This document shows, piece by piece, positions 26,221 through 36,053 of a stretch of 64,000 bases of DNA (positions are counted from its first letter, which is position 1; each line of letters opens with the position of its first letter). The position numbers and the translations under genes were made by a program. Below the pieces are notes generated by a model. The model was not told where the DNA came from. It ran no database searches and worked only from the letters and a program-made list of their open reading frames with translations. Origin of the DNA: Streptomyces cadmiisoli (GTDB taxonomy: Bacteria; Actinomycetota; Actinomycetes; Streptomycetales; Streptomycetaceae); NCBI RefSeq assembly GCF_003261055.1, contig NZ_CP030073.1, positions 6,510,001 to 6,574,000 on the forward strand, given 5' to 3'.

Positions 26221-27357
26221 TCAGAGCCAGCCGTTGCGGCGGAACCCGCGGTACAGCACCAGGCAGGCGAGGGATATGACACCGATGACCATGCCGTAGC
26301 CGTACCGCCATTGGAGCTCCGGCATGTGCTCGAAGTTCATCCCGTACACCCCGCAGACCATCGTCGGCACCGCGATGATCGCCGCCCACGCGGTGATCTT
26401 CCGCATGTCCTCGTTCTGCGCGACCGTGACCTGGGCGAGGTGGGCCTGGAGGATCGAGTTGAGCAGCTCGTCGAAGGCCGCTATCTGTTCCGTGGCGCGC
26501 AGCAGGTGGTCGGACACGTCCCGGAAGTACGCCTGTATCTCCGGTTCGACCACTCGGATCGGCCTGGTGGCGAGGTCCTGCAGCGGACGCCCGAGCGGAA
26601 CCACGGCACGCTTCAGCTCCAGCAGTTCACGCTTGAGCTGGTAGATGCGACCGGGGTCCGCCCGGGCCCCGTTCTCCGCGAACACGTCCGTCTCGACCTG
26701 CTCGATATCGGTCTGCACCGCGTCGATGACGTTGAGGTAGTCGTCGACCACGTGGTCCGCGACGGCGTGCAGCACCGCGGCCGGGCCCTTGGCCAGCTGG
26801 TGCGGATCGGCCTCCAGCTCCTCGCGCAGCGGACCCAGTGAGCCATGCCGTCCGTGCCGCACGGTGATCGCGAAGTCCTGGCCGACGAACACCATGATCT
26901 CGCCGGTGTTCACCACCTCGCTCGTGGCCGTCAGTTCCTCGTGGTCGACGTAGCAGACCGTCTTGAACACGGCGAACAGCGTCTCCCCGTACCGCTCCAG
27001 CTTCGGGCGCTGATGGGCCTCGATCGCGTCCTCGACGGCCAGCGGGTGCAGGTCGAACAGGTCGGCGATGCCGGCGAACTCCCGGACCGTCGGCTCGTGG
27101 AGGCCGAGCCAGACGAAGCCGCCGCCGCTCTTGCGTACTTGCTCCACCGTGGCGACCAGGTCGCCCAGGTCGCCTCCGACGGGAACTCGGGCGCCGTTCT
27201 CGTACGCCACACAGTTGACCACCGAGGAGCCCAGCGGGGATCGCGCGGGGTGGCTCAGGTCGACCCGCTTGCCCCGCCGGGCCAGCCGCGCCATCTTGCG
27301 CAGGCCGTTGACCGAGCCGAGGCTCGTGACCTTCCGCAGATTCCCTGCCATGGACAT
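26221..27357 (-). CDS. corA: Magnesium/cobalt transporter CorA
   Basis: The 378-residue CorA has a large cytoplasmic N-terminal domain (to about residue 310) ending in the long stalk helix. Two C-terminal membrane helices follow, separated by the signature loop YGMNFEHMPE with the GMN selectivity motif, and the basic end is YRGFRRNGWL. It would form pentameric Mg2+/Co2+ channels in the cytoplasmic membrane. Of two close ATGs, 27357 is used because AAGGAG lies six nt upstream. The 370 bp upstream region holds a four-copy 22-bp repeat. Confidence 0.95.
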   Translation of the reverse strand: MSMAGNLRKVTSLGSVNGLRKMARLARRGKRVDLSHPARSPLGSSVVNCVAYENGARVPVGGDLGDLVATVEQVRKSGGGFVWLGLHEPTVREFAGIADLFDLHPLAVEDAIEAHQRPKLERYGETLFAVFKTVCYVDHEELTATSEVVNTGEIMVFVGQDFAITVRHGRHGSLGPLREELEADPHQLAKGPAAVLHAVADHVVDDYLNVIDAVQTDIEQVETDVFAENGARADPGRIYQLKRELLELKRAVVPLGRPLQDLATRPIRVVEPEIQAYFRDVSDHLLRATEQIAAFDELLNSILQAHLAQVTVAQNEDMRKITAWAAIIAVPTMVCGVYGMNFEHMPELQWRYGYGMVIGVISLACLVLYRGFRRNGWL

Positions 27358-27485
27358 CCGGATCTCCTTGCTCGATCCCCTCGCGCCGCATTTCTGCGCC
27401 TGTCGCGCCAGTGTGCCAGGACCGAGGGAGCGACGGGTAACCCTGTGGGAACAGCTGGTTCCGCTTGGTTCCGGCCTGTGGACAA

Positions 27486-27573
27486 GGGGAGTTGTCCGGG
27501 TGGACCACGGAAGCTGTCCGGGTGGACGAGGGGAGCTGTCCGTAGGGGCAAGGGGAGCTGTCCGGAGGGACGC
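27486..27573. repeat. 22-bp tandem repeat, four copies
   Basis: Four contiguous 22-bp units begin at 27486, 27508, 27530 and 27552 and share a GGGGAGCTGTCCGG core. Each of the first two also contains a GTCC-N4-GGAC inverted repeat. They lie between the divergent corA and methyltransferase genes, in a 373-bp stretch with no other gene. Confidence 0.85.
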
Positions 27574-27730
27574 CGCCGGTCTTCGGTCGCCCTGTTCGTT
27601 TCTTGTTCGTTCCCTGTCGGGACTTCCCGGTGACGCCGTTTCGATGCATACGGCGTACGGGATCCCGTGGGACCACGCCCATCGAGCGTCGGCTACCACC
27701 GGCAAGTCGGATAAATGGGATGATCTGCCC

Positions 27731-28525
27731 ATGACGCTGACTGAAGGGCATCTCCTGGAAATTGGACAGTCCAGTGCGAGCGCGCGCTTCGACGCCCTCG
27801 CCACCCTCTTCGACCCCATGACACTCCGGCACATCGAAGACTTCGGCATCGGACTCGGCTGGCGATGCTGGGAGGTCGGCGCGGGCGGCCGTTCCCTGGT
27901 GCCCTGGCTGGCCAAGAAGGTCGGGCCGACCGGCAAGGTGGTCGCGACGGACGTCGACACCTCGTGGGTCACCACACTCGCCCGCCCGCCCATCGAGGTG
28001 CGGGTGCACGACGTGGCGGCGCAGGAGCCGCCGGGGGAGCGGTTCGACCTGGTGCACGCCCGGCTCGTCCTCAGCCATGTGCCGGACCCCGAGCGGGCGT
28101 TGCGATCCATGATCAAGGCGCTGCGCCCGGGCGGACGGCTCTTGGTCGAGGAGACCGACCTCGGCCTCCAGCCCCTGGTCTGCCCCGACGAGTGCGGCCC
28201 CGAGGAACAACTGGCCAACCGGCTGAGGAAGGGCATGGGCCGGCTCCTCGCCGGCCGCGGTATCGACGTCGCCCACGGCCGCAGGCTCCCACGGCTCCTG
28301 CGCGAGTTCGGCCTGCGCCGGGTCGAGGCCGGTACGCACTTTCCGATGGCGACGCCGGCCTGCGCCGCGCTGGAGTCCGTCACGATCGAGCGGCTCCGCG
28401 ATCAGCTCATCGCGGCCGGCTATGCCTCGGAGCGGGCCATCGACCGCCATCTGGCCAACATCGCGGTCGGCACCATGGACCTGGCCGCCGTGCCGATGGT
28501 CTCGGCGTGGGGGCGTAAGCCATAA
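27731..28525 (+). CDS. Class I SAM-dependent methyltransferase
   Basis: The 264-residue methyltransferase has motif I as CWEVGAGGRSLVPWLAKKVGPTGKVVATDVD, motif II FDLVHARLVLSHVPDPERAL and the post-motif LRPGGRLLVEETDLGLQPL. The C-terminal third is helical. The family resembles small-molecule or natural-product methyltransferases; the substrate is unknown. ATG 27731 lacks a strong SD. The gene is bracketed by tandem-repeat arrays on both sides (27486-27573 and 28558-28798), unusual for this chromosome segment, which might mark an insertion site. Confidence 0.8.
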   Translation: MTLTEGHLLEIGQSSASARFDALATLFDPMTLRHIEDFGIGLGWRCWEVGAGGRSLVPWLAKKVGPTGKVVATDVDTSWVTTLARPPIEVRVHDVAAQEPPGERFDLVHARLVLSHVPDPERALRSMIKALRPGGRLLVEETDLGLQPLVCPDECGPEEQLANRLRKGMGRLLAGRGIDVAHGRRLPRLLREFGLRRVEAGTHFPMATPACAALESVTIERLRDQLIAAGYASERAIDRHLANIAVGTMDLAAVPMVSAWGRKP

Positions 28526-28557
28526 ACGAACGCAGCCGCCGAGCGTCCCACAGTGCC

Positions 28558-28585
28558 GTAGCCCGTAGCCCGTAGCCCGTAGCCC
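28558..28585. repeat. 7-bp tandem repeat GTAGCCC x4
   Basis: GTAGCCC is repeated four times without interruption just after the methyltransferase stop, in the convergent spacer before the kinase gene. Confidence 0.9.
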
Positions 28586-28634
28586 CGCCGATACTTTGTG
28601 CGGGTCGGCCGCCATTTACCGTCGGCGCCCCGGT

Positions 28635-28679
28635 AGCTGACGGTTGAACAGCTGACGGATGCGCAGCTGACAGGTGAAC
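28635..28679. repeat. 15-bp tandem repeat x3
   Basis: Units starting AGCTGACGG/AGCTGACAG lie at 28635, 28650 and 28665 with an exact 15-bp period. They sit within the same convergent intergenic region as the 7-bp array. Confidence 0.85.
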
Positions 28680-28714
28680 ACGCAGAGCGCCAGTCGACAG
28701 GGAGACGGCCGTCA

Positions 28715-28798
28715 GCCGTCCGAGGCCGGTCGTCGGTCGTCCGAGGCCGGTCCTCGGTCGTCCCAGATCGGTCGTCGGTCGTCAGAGTCCGGCGGCCG
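28715..28798. repeat. 21-bp tandem repeat x4 crossing the kinase stop codon
   Basis: Four 21-bp units (starts 28715, 28736, 28757, 28778) share GTCGTCCGAGGCCGGTCGTCG. The last unit contains the stop codon (28782-28784) of the reverse-strand kinase gene, so the array spans the end of coding sequence. Confidence 0.85.
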
Positions 28799-29747
28799 GC
28801 CGAGGTCTGCCGCCTACCTGCTCGACCGCTCGCGCACCCGCCAGGCACCCCTGGGCCGCCGCGTCCTCGGGCTCGGCGCCGGCGAGCAGGGCGGTGAGGA
28901 ACGCGCCGGTGAACGCGTCGCCCGCCCCGGTGGTGTCCCGAGGCGTCGCCGGTGCGGCGGGCAGCCGGGCATGCACGGCCCCGGACCGGGCGACCAGCGC
29001 CCCGTCCGCTCCCAGCTTGGCGACGACCAGCGGGACGTGGCGGCTCAGCTTCGCCGCCGCGTCCCCCGCGTCGGGCAGCCCGGTGAGCAGGCACGCCTCG
29101 TCCCTGCTCGGCAGCAGCACCTCCACCCCGTCGAGGGAGGCCAGAAAACGGTCGACGCCCAGGCCCACCAGGAAACCGGTCGACGCCGGATCCAGACTCA
29201 CCGGCACTCCACGCGCGCGTGCCGACGCCAGGGCCGTCGTCACCAGTGCCCGGCCCGACTCGGAGAACAGCAGGTAGCCGGACAGGTGCAGCCACGCGAC
29301 CCCGTCGAGCAAGGCGTCCGACCAGTCGCCGGGCTCCAGACGCAGCGAGGCGCCGCTGTCGGTGAGGAACGTGCGCTCGGCCGAAGCGCCCGTGTCGACG
29401 AGGGAGATCACCGTGCCCGTCGGCGCGTCAGGATCGACGACCAGACGCCCGTGCACCCCTGCCGCGGCCAGCTCCCGCTCGTGCCACGCCGCCGAGTCCG
29501 CGCCCACCCGCCCGAGCAGGCGTACCTCCGCACACCCCCAATGGGCCGCCCAGCACGCCACGTTCGCGCCCGCGCCGCCCGGCAGCGTACGGATCGCCGC
29601 CTTCGTGTCGGTACCCGCGGCCAACGGCCCCGAATGCAGGGCGACCACGTCCGTCACCACGTCCCCGACCACCAGCAGGGCCCCGTCCCGGGAGCCGCCG
29701 CGGGTCGTGCCGGCTGCCGCCCGCGCGGACGACCCCGGCCCGATCAC
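28782..29747 (-). CDS. psuK: PfkB-family kinase, probable pseudouridine kinase
   Basis: The 321-residue ribokinase-fold protein has an N-terminal GDVVTDVVALHSGPLAAGTDTKAAIRTLPGGAGANVA and the C-terminal PfkB signature DTTGAGDAFTGAF with the catalytic Asp. Its GTG start overlaps the stop of the downstream-reading psuG partner by 4 nt, so the two are coupled. That pairing makes it the pseudouridine kinase, which forms pseudouridine 5'-phosphate for cleavage by PsuG. The C-terminal residues GGRPRPAAGL fall in a 21-bp repeat array and are probably variable. Confidence 0.82.
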   Translation of the reverse strand: MIGPGSSARAAAGTTRGGSRDGALLVVGDVVTDVVALHSGPLAAGTDTKAAIRTLPGGAGANVACWAAHWGCAEVRLLGRVGADSAAWHERELAAAGVHGRLVVDPDAPTGTVISLVDTGASAERTFLTDSGASLRLEPGDWSDALLDGVAWLHLSGYLLFSESGRALVTTALASARARGVPVSLDPASTGFLVGLGVDRFLASLDGVEVLLPSRDEACLLTGLPDAGDAAAKLSRHVPLVVAKLGADGALVARSGAVHARLPAAPATPRDTTGAGDAFTGAFLTALLAGAEPEDAAAQGCLAGARAVEQVGGRPRPAAGL

Positions 29748-30652
29748 GCCCCGGCCCAGGCCGCCGCGATCCGTCCCGCCAGCCGTACGTTGCCGCGTAC
29801 CGCGGCGAGATTGGCGCTCAGCGAGGCACCGTCGGTGTGCCGTACCAGGTGGTCCAGAAGGAAGGGGGTGACGGCCTGACCCCTGACTCCCTCCTCCTCG
29901 CAGGCGCGCAGCGCGTCGGCGAGTACACGTGCGTGGAGCTCGGGATCCAGTTGCTCCGACTCGGGGACCGGGTTGGCCACGATCAGCGCCGAGTCCGGGA
30001 CGCCGAGCGTGTCCTGAGCCCGCATCACCTCCGCCACCTGCTGCGGGGTGTCCAAGGTCCAGTCCACCGGGTGTCCCGAGTCGGAGAGGTAGAAGCCGGG
30101 GAAGCGCTCCGTGCCGTACCCGGCCACCGCGATGCCCAGCGTCTCCAGACGCTGCAAGGTCGCCGGTACGTCCAGGATCGACTTCACGCCCGCGCACACC
30201 ACCGTGATCCTCGTGCGGGCCAGCAGGCCCAGGTCGGCCGACTCGTCCTGTGTCTCCGTCCAGTTCCGGTGCACCCCTCCGAGCCCTCCGGTGGCGAACA
30301 CCCGTACGCCGGCCAGCGCGGCCAGCAGCGCCGTGGCGGACACCGTGGTCGCGCCGCTCGCGCCGCGGGCCGCGGCGAGGGCGAGGTCGCGATGGCCCAG
30401 CTTGCGGATGCCCTCCTCGTTGGCGACGCGTTCCAGCTGCTCCTTGTCCAGTCCCACGCGGGGCCGCCCGTCCAGCACGGCGATCGTCGCGGGGACGGCC
30501 CCCTCCTGCCGTACGGCCTCCTCCAGCTCCAGCGCCACCTGCAGGTTGCGCGGGCGCGGCAGTCCGTGGGCGATGATCGTGGACTCCAGCGCCACCACGG
30601 GCCGACGCTCGCGGACCGCCTCCCGTACCTCTTCCGACACCACCAGCGTCAC
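29744..30652 (-). CDS. psuG: Pseudouridine-5'-phosphate glycosidase
   Basis: PsuG reversibly splits pseudouridine 5'-phosphate to uracil and ribose 5-phosphate. The 302-residue protein has the expected VVALESTIIAHGLPRPRNL start, GGLGGVHR, the catalytic-lysine segment VVCAGVKSILDV, GYGTERFPGFYLSDSGHP and ALIVANPVPES. The GTG at 30652 has GGAGG about six nt upstream; an ATG at 30685 is the alternative. With psuK it forms a two-gene salvage unit that would recycle pseudouridine from RNA turnover. No dedicated transporter is adjacent. Confidence 0.95.
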   Translation of the reverse strand: MTLVVSEEVREAVRERRPVVALESTIIAHGLPRPRNLQVALELEEAVRQEGAVPATIAVLDGRPRVGLDKEQLERVANEEGIRKLGHRDLALAAARGASGATTVSATALLAALAGVRVFATGGLGGVHRNWTETQDESADLGLLARTRITVVCAGVKSILDVPATLQRLETLGIAVAGYGTERFPGFYLSDSGHPVDWTLDTPQQVAEVMRAQDTLGVPDSALIVANPVPESEQLDPELHARVLADALRACEEEGVRGQAVTPFLLDHLVRHTDGASLSANLAAVRGNVRLAGRIAAAWAGA

Positions 30653-30792
30653 GCGCCTGCCTCCTGTCCCTCGGTCTTCCCTCATCCCTGGCGGGCGGCA
30701 GGGTCCGTCAAACCCTTGCGGCCGACCAGGGCCGACATCAGCCTGGTGACATAACCGACAACACGACACGACTCGATCACGTCGTCCTCTGG

Positions 30793-31179
30793 GTGCGCGA
30801 CCCGGTCGCGGCCGCCGACTTCTACGAGAAGGCGGTCGGCCTCGAGCCCCTGAGGGTCGCCGAGTTCACCGCGGGTGAGGTGTCCTTCCCCTCCGTACGT
30901 CTCAACGAGGAGTCCATCTTCGACCTGGCACCCTTCGCCCTCGCCGAGGGCATGGACGTGCTCCCTGGCGCCGCCGCGAGCGCCGGCCACCCCGTGAACC
31001 ACGTCTGCCTGGCGCTGTCGGAGCACGACTTCGACGCACTGCGGGCACGCCTGGAGGAAGGCGGCGTCCCTGTCTCCGGCATCTCCCGCGACGCCTTCGG
31101 CGCGCGTGGCGCGGCCCGGCGCAGCTTCTACTTCCGCGACCCGGACGGCAACATCCTGGAGGCACGGCACTACGCCTGA
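30793..31179 (+). CDS. VOC (glyoxalase/dioxygenase) superfamily protein
   Basis: The 128-residue frame is a single vicinal-oxygen-chelate unit with FYEKAVGLEPLRVAEF, HPVNHVCLALSEHDFDALRARLEE and the C-terminal FYFRDPDGNILEARHY. The homologous reading continues upstream through TRLDHVVLWV, whose His is normally a metal ligand, to an ATA codon at 30751 where an ATG would be expected. No ATG, GTG or TTG occurs in that extension. The standard start is thus GTG 30793, which removes the first strand. The true start is uncertain. Confidence 0.72.
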   Translation: MRDPVAAADFYEKAVGLEPLRVAEFTAGEVSFPSVRLNEESIFDLAPFALAEGMDVLPGAAASAGHPVNHVCLALSEHDFDALRARLEEGGVPVSGISRDAFGARGAARRSFYFRDPDGNILEARHYA

Positions 31180-31198
31180 CACGGCGCGCGCCAGGCGC

Positions 31199-31753
31199 TC
31201 AGAACAGCGGCTCGGGGAGCACGCCCTCCAGCGCCAGCAGCTGCCGCTTGGTCTCCAGTCCGCCGCCGAACCCGCCGATGCCGCCGTCGCTCTCCACGAC
31301 CCGGTGGCAGGGCACGACCACCGGCAGCGGATTGGACCCCATGGCCGCACCCACGGCCTGGGCCGCGCCCGGCTGACCGACCCGGTCGGCGAGGTCGCCG
31401 TAGCCCACCACAGTGCCGAACGGCACGCCGGAGGCCAGCTCACGCAGCACCTGCCGGTTGAAGCCCGAGATCAACGACCAGTCCAGCGGCAGCCGGAAGT
31501 CGCGCCGGTCACCCGCGAAGTAGGACCTCAGCTGACGTATCGCCTCGGTCAGCAGAGGGGAGTCGGGTGCCTCGGCCGGCTGCGCGCCCAGCCGCGACGC
31601 CAGCCGGTCGAGCGCCTTGTCGCGCACCGCGTCCGTGGCGTGGAACACGACGTTGACCAGGCCCGCGGACGTCGCGGCCAGCAGCAGCGGACCGATGTCG
31701 CTGTCGACGACGGTCCACACGACCTGCTGCTCGTACTGCCCATGGCTGTCCAT
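31199..31753 (-). CDS. ogt: Methylated-DNA-protein-cysteine methyltransferase
   Basis: The 184-residue suicide repair enzyme transfers the methyl group of O6-methylguanine to itself. The active site is PCHRVV with C149, preceded by GTVVGYGDLADRVGQPGAAQAVGAAMGSNPLPVVV and followed by GGIGGFGGGLETKRQLLALEG. The N-terminal domain is the variable Ogt type without the Ada zinc module. ATG 31753 is used after GGTGGG. It is convergent with the VOC gene. Confidence 0.95.
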   Translation of the reverse strand: MDSHGQYEQQVVWTVVDSDIGPLLLAATSAGLVNVVFHATDAVRDKALDRLASRLGAQPAEAPDSPLLTEAIRQLRSYFAGDRRDFRLPLDWSLISGFNRQVLRELASGVPFGTVVGYGDLADRVGQPGAAQAVGAAMGSNPLPVVVPCHRVVESDGGIGGFGGGLETKRQLLALEGVLPEPLF

Positions 31754-32201
31754 GCGCCCACCGTACGACCAGCCACTGACAACGAGATCGTGATCGCGCT
31801 CGGCCCGAGTCGGAGCGACGACCTGCCGCGGCTCAGGACCCGAACCCGGCCCGCACCCCCGCACCCCCGCACCCCCGCACCCCGCGGTCCCCTTACCCCC
31901 GCCCCCCGCGCTCCCATCGCGCGTGCGCCGCCCGCCCACCGGAAGATCACGTACCGCTCCTCCGTGGCGGCGGAGAGTCAACACAAGACGAGCGCAGGAC
32001 GGGCACACACCGAACGGAGTGGTCCGGGGCTGCTCACCAGTGCGACACAACTGGGGCAAGGACGTGTTTCTTTGCCGGAAAGTCGTTCGACCGTTCCTGC
32101 GGGAGTCATACTCTCTGCCTCGACCCTGACCGCTTCGAGCGGTCCTGGGAGGGCGCATTTCAGCAAATTCCGGGACGGAAGTGGGCGGAGGGCAGCCGCG
32201 C
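31754..32201. other. Long intergenic region with CCGCACCC octamer repeats
   Basis: The 448 bases lie between the divergent ogt and MHYT genes. At 31851-31883 CCGCACCC is repeated four times in tandem, followed by a C-rich tract. I see no RBS-preceded frame. A CATACT box near 32106 could be a -10 element for the MHYT gene, but its -35 is unclear. Confidence 0.5.
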
Positions 32202-33071
32202 ATGCAAGGCACGGTCGACGGATTCAGCTACGGCCTCGTCACACCCGTGGTGGGCTACCTCATGGCCTGCCTCGGCGGTGCCCTGGGCCTGCGCTGCACC
32301 ACGAGATCCATGCTCGTGGGCGGCTCCTGGCGCCCCGGATGGCTCGCTCTCGGGTCCGCGGCGATCGGCTCCGGTATCTGGACCATGCACTTCATCGCGA
32401 TGATGGGCTTCCAGGTCGACCAGGCCCCGATCCACTACGACAAGCCGTTGACGTACGCCAGCCTGGCCATCGCGATCGTGATGGTCGGCGTCGGGATATT
32501 CATCGTCGGCTACCGGGGCGCGAGGGGCACCGCCCTGTTCACCGGCGGCACCGTCACCGGCCTCGGCATAGCGTCGATGCACTACCTGGGCATGGCCGGG
32601 ATCCAGCTGGACGGAAAGCTGGAGTACAACACGCTCACCGTCGCCGCCTCGGTCCTCATAGCCATGGCCGCCGCCACCGCCGCCCTGTGGGCGGCCGGGC
32701 AGGTCAGGGGATTCTGGTGGAGCGTGGGCGCCAGCCTCGTGATGGGTCTCGCGGTCAGTGGCATGCACTACACGGGCATGGCGGCCCTAAGCGTCCACCT
32801 GCACGGCACCGCCGTCCCCGCCTCGGGCGACGCGCCCGCCGCCCTGCTCGCCCCGATGCTGATCGGCCCCCTGGCCTTCCTCTGCCTCGCGGCCGTTGTC
32901 GTGATCTTCGATCCGCTGATGGTGATGGGCAAGCCCGACTGGCCCCGGCCCGAGAACAAGCCCGGCGTCCCGGCCCACGCCCCCGCACCGCACCACCAGC
33001 CCCGCCGCGTCACCCTCCGCTCCCGCCGGAGCCCGGTCCGCCCCCGCTCCCGGACCCCGCAGAACCGCTGA
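32202..33071 (+). CDS. MHYT-domain integral membrane protein
   Basis: The 289-residue membrane protein has seven predicted helices and three MHYT motifs: [11 protein letters not shown] (about residue 68), [11 protein letters not shown] (about 130) and [11 protein letters not shown] (about 188). MHYT domains are thought to bind copper and sense oxygen, CO or NO, usually attached to GGDEF/EAL signalling domains. Here the domain stands alone with a short basic proline-rich tail (from about residue 250), as in other Streptomyces. ATG 32202 has GGAGGG nine nt upstream. Confidence 0.88.
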   Translation: MQGTVDGFSYGLVTPVVGYLMACLGGALGLRCTTRSMLVGGSWRPGWLALGSAAIGSGIWTMHFIAMMGFQVDQAPIHYDKPLTYASLAIAIVMVGVGIFIVGYRGARGTALFTGGTVTGLGIASMHYLGMAGIQLDGKLEYNTLTVAASVLIAMAAATAALWAAGQVRGFWWSVGASLVMGLAVSGMHYTGMAALSVHLHGTAVPASGDAPAALLAPMLIGPLAFLCLAAVVVIFDPLMVMGKPDWPRPENKPGVPAHAPAPHHQPRRVTLRSRRSPVRPRSRTPQNR

Positions 33072-33111
33072 TCCGGACCGGTTGTCAGTGCGGGGTCGTA
33101 CCTTTGATTCC

Positions 33112-35259
<2,148 letters not shown>

Positions 35260-35283
35260 TGGGCGGGAGGGGTCCGTGTGGTG

Positions 35284-35332
35284 CCCCGCGAACGCACTGT
35301 GTTGCAAGACCGACACAAAGTGCGGAGCGGGG
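35284..35332 (+). terminator. uvrB terminator
   Basis: Nested stems CCCCGC (35284-35289) with GCGGGG (35327-35332) and CGCACT (35293-35298) with AGTGCG (35319-35324) form a compact hairpin 25 nt after the uvrB stop. Confidence 0.6.
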
Positions 35333-35334
35333 TA

Positions 35335-35362
35335 CGGCACTGTCAGTGCCGCTGCGTAGGGT
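35335..35362 (+). promoter_or_regulatory. Probable terD promoter with palindrome
   Basis: TAGGGT at 35357-35362 is a plausible -10 box. A perfect 17-bp palindrome CGGCACTG-T-CAGTGCCG (35335-35351) covers the expected -35 region and spacer and may be an operator. The GTG start is 57 nt further on. Confidence 0.45.
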
Positions 35363-35418
35363 GCTGGTCATCCGCGACTTCGCGGCAACAGGGGAATGCT
35401 CGAGAGGGGAATCAGCGC

Positions 35419-35997
35419 GTGACCGTCAACATGACCAAGGGTCAGGCCATCAGTCTTCAGAAGAACGACGGAGGCAGTCTGACCGCGGTGCGCATGGGTC
35501 TCGGGTGGCAGGCGGCCCCGCGGCGCGGCCTGTTCGGCTCGCGCACGCGGGAGATCGACCTCGACGCCTCGGCCGTCCTGTTCGCGGACAAGCAGCCGGT
35601 CGACGTCGTGTTCTTCCGTCACCTGGTGAGCGACGACGGCTCCGTGCGCCACACCGGCGACAACCTCGTCGGCGGTGTCGGCCAGGGCGGGGACGACGAG
35701 GCGATCCTGGTGGACCTCCAGCGTCTTCCGGTCCACATCGACCAGATCGTCTTCACCGTGAACTCCTTCACCGGTCAGACGTTCCAGGAGGTGCAGAACG
35801 CGTTCTGCCGCCTCGTCGACGAGACCAACGGCCAGGAGCTCGCCCGTTACACGCTCGCCGGCGGCGGCGCGTACACGGCGCAGATCATGGCGAAGGTGCA
35901 CCGCGTCGGCTCCGGCTGGTCCATGACCGCCCTCGGCAACCCGGCCAACGGCCGCACCTTCCAGGACCTGATGCCGGCCATCCTGCCGGTCCTCTAG
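35419..35997 (+). CDS. TerD family stress protein
   Basis: The 192-residue beta-sandwich protein is a TerD. It opens with MTKGQAISLQKNDGGSL and has the Ca2+-binding acidic pattern DLDASAVLFADK, then GSVRHTGDNLVGGVGQGGDDEAILVDL and FTVNSFTGQTFQEVQNAFCRL. TerD proteins bind calcium and belong to tellurite/phage/oxidative-stress islands; in Streptomyces they also affect differentiation. GTG 35419 is used after GAGGGG; ATG 35431 would also serve. It leads a Ter-type cluster with the next three genes. Confidence 0.93.
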   Translation: MTVNMTKGQAISLQKNDGGSLTAVRMGLGWQAAPRRGLFGSRTREIDLDASAVLFADKQPVDVVFFRHLVSDDGSVRHTGDNLVGGVGQGGDDEAILVDLQRLPVHIDQIVFTVNSFTGQTFQEVQNAFCRLVDETNGQELARYTLAGGGAYTAQIMAKVHRVGSGWSMTALGNPANGRTFQDLMPAILPVL

Positions 35998-36053
35998 AAC
36001 GGCCCGGCGAGCGGCACACGACACAGACACATCACCCAGGGGGGACGAAGGCG

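Noticed and set aside
28420..29295. Reverse frame spelling heptad TTDDRPR-like repeats through the 21-bp array
   Set aside because: It lacks a start with RBS and overlaps psuK in a different frame; the repeat translation simply follows the 21-bp period.
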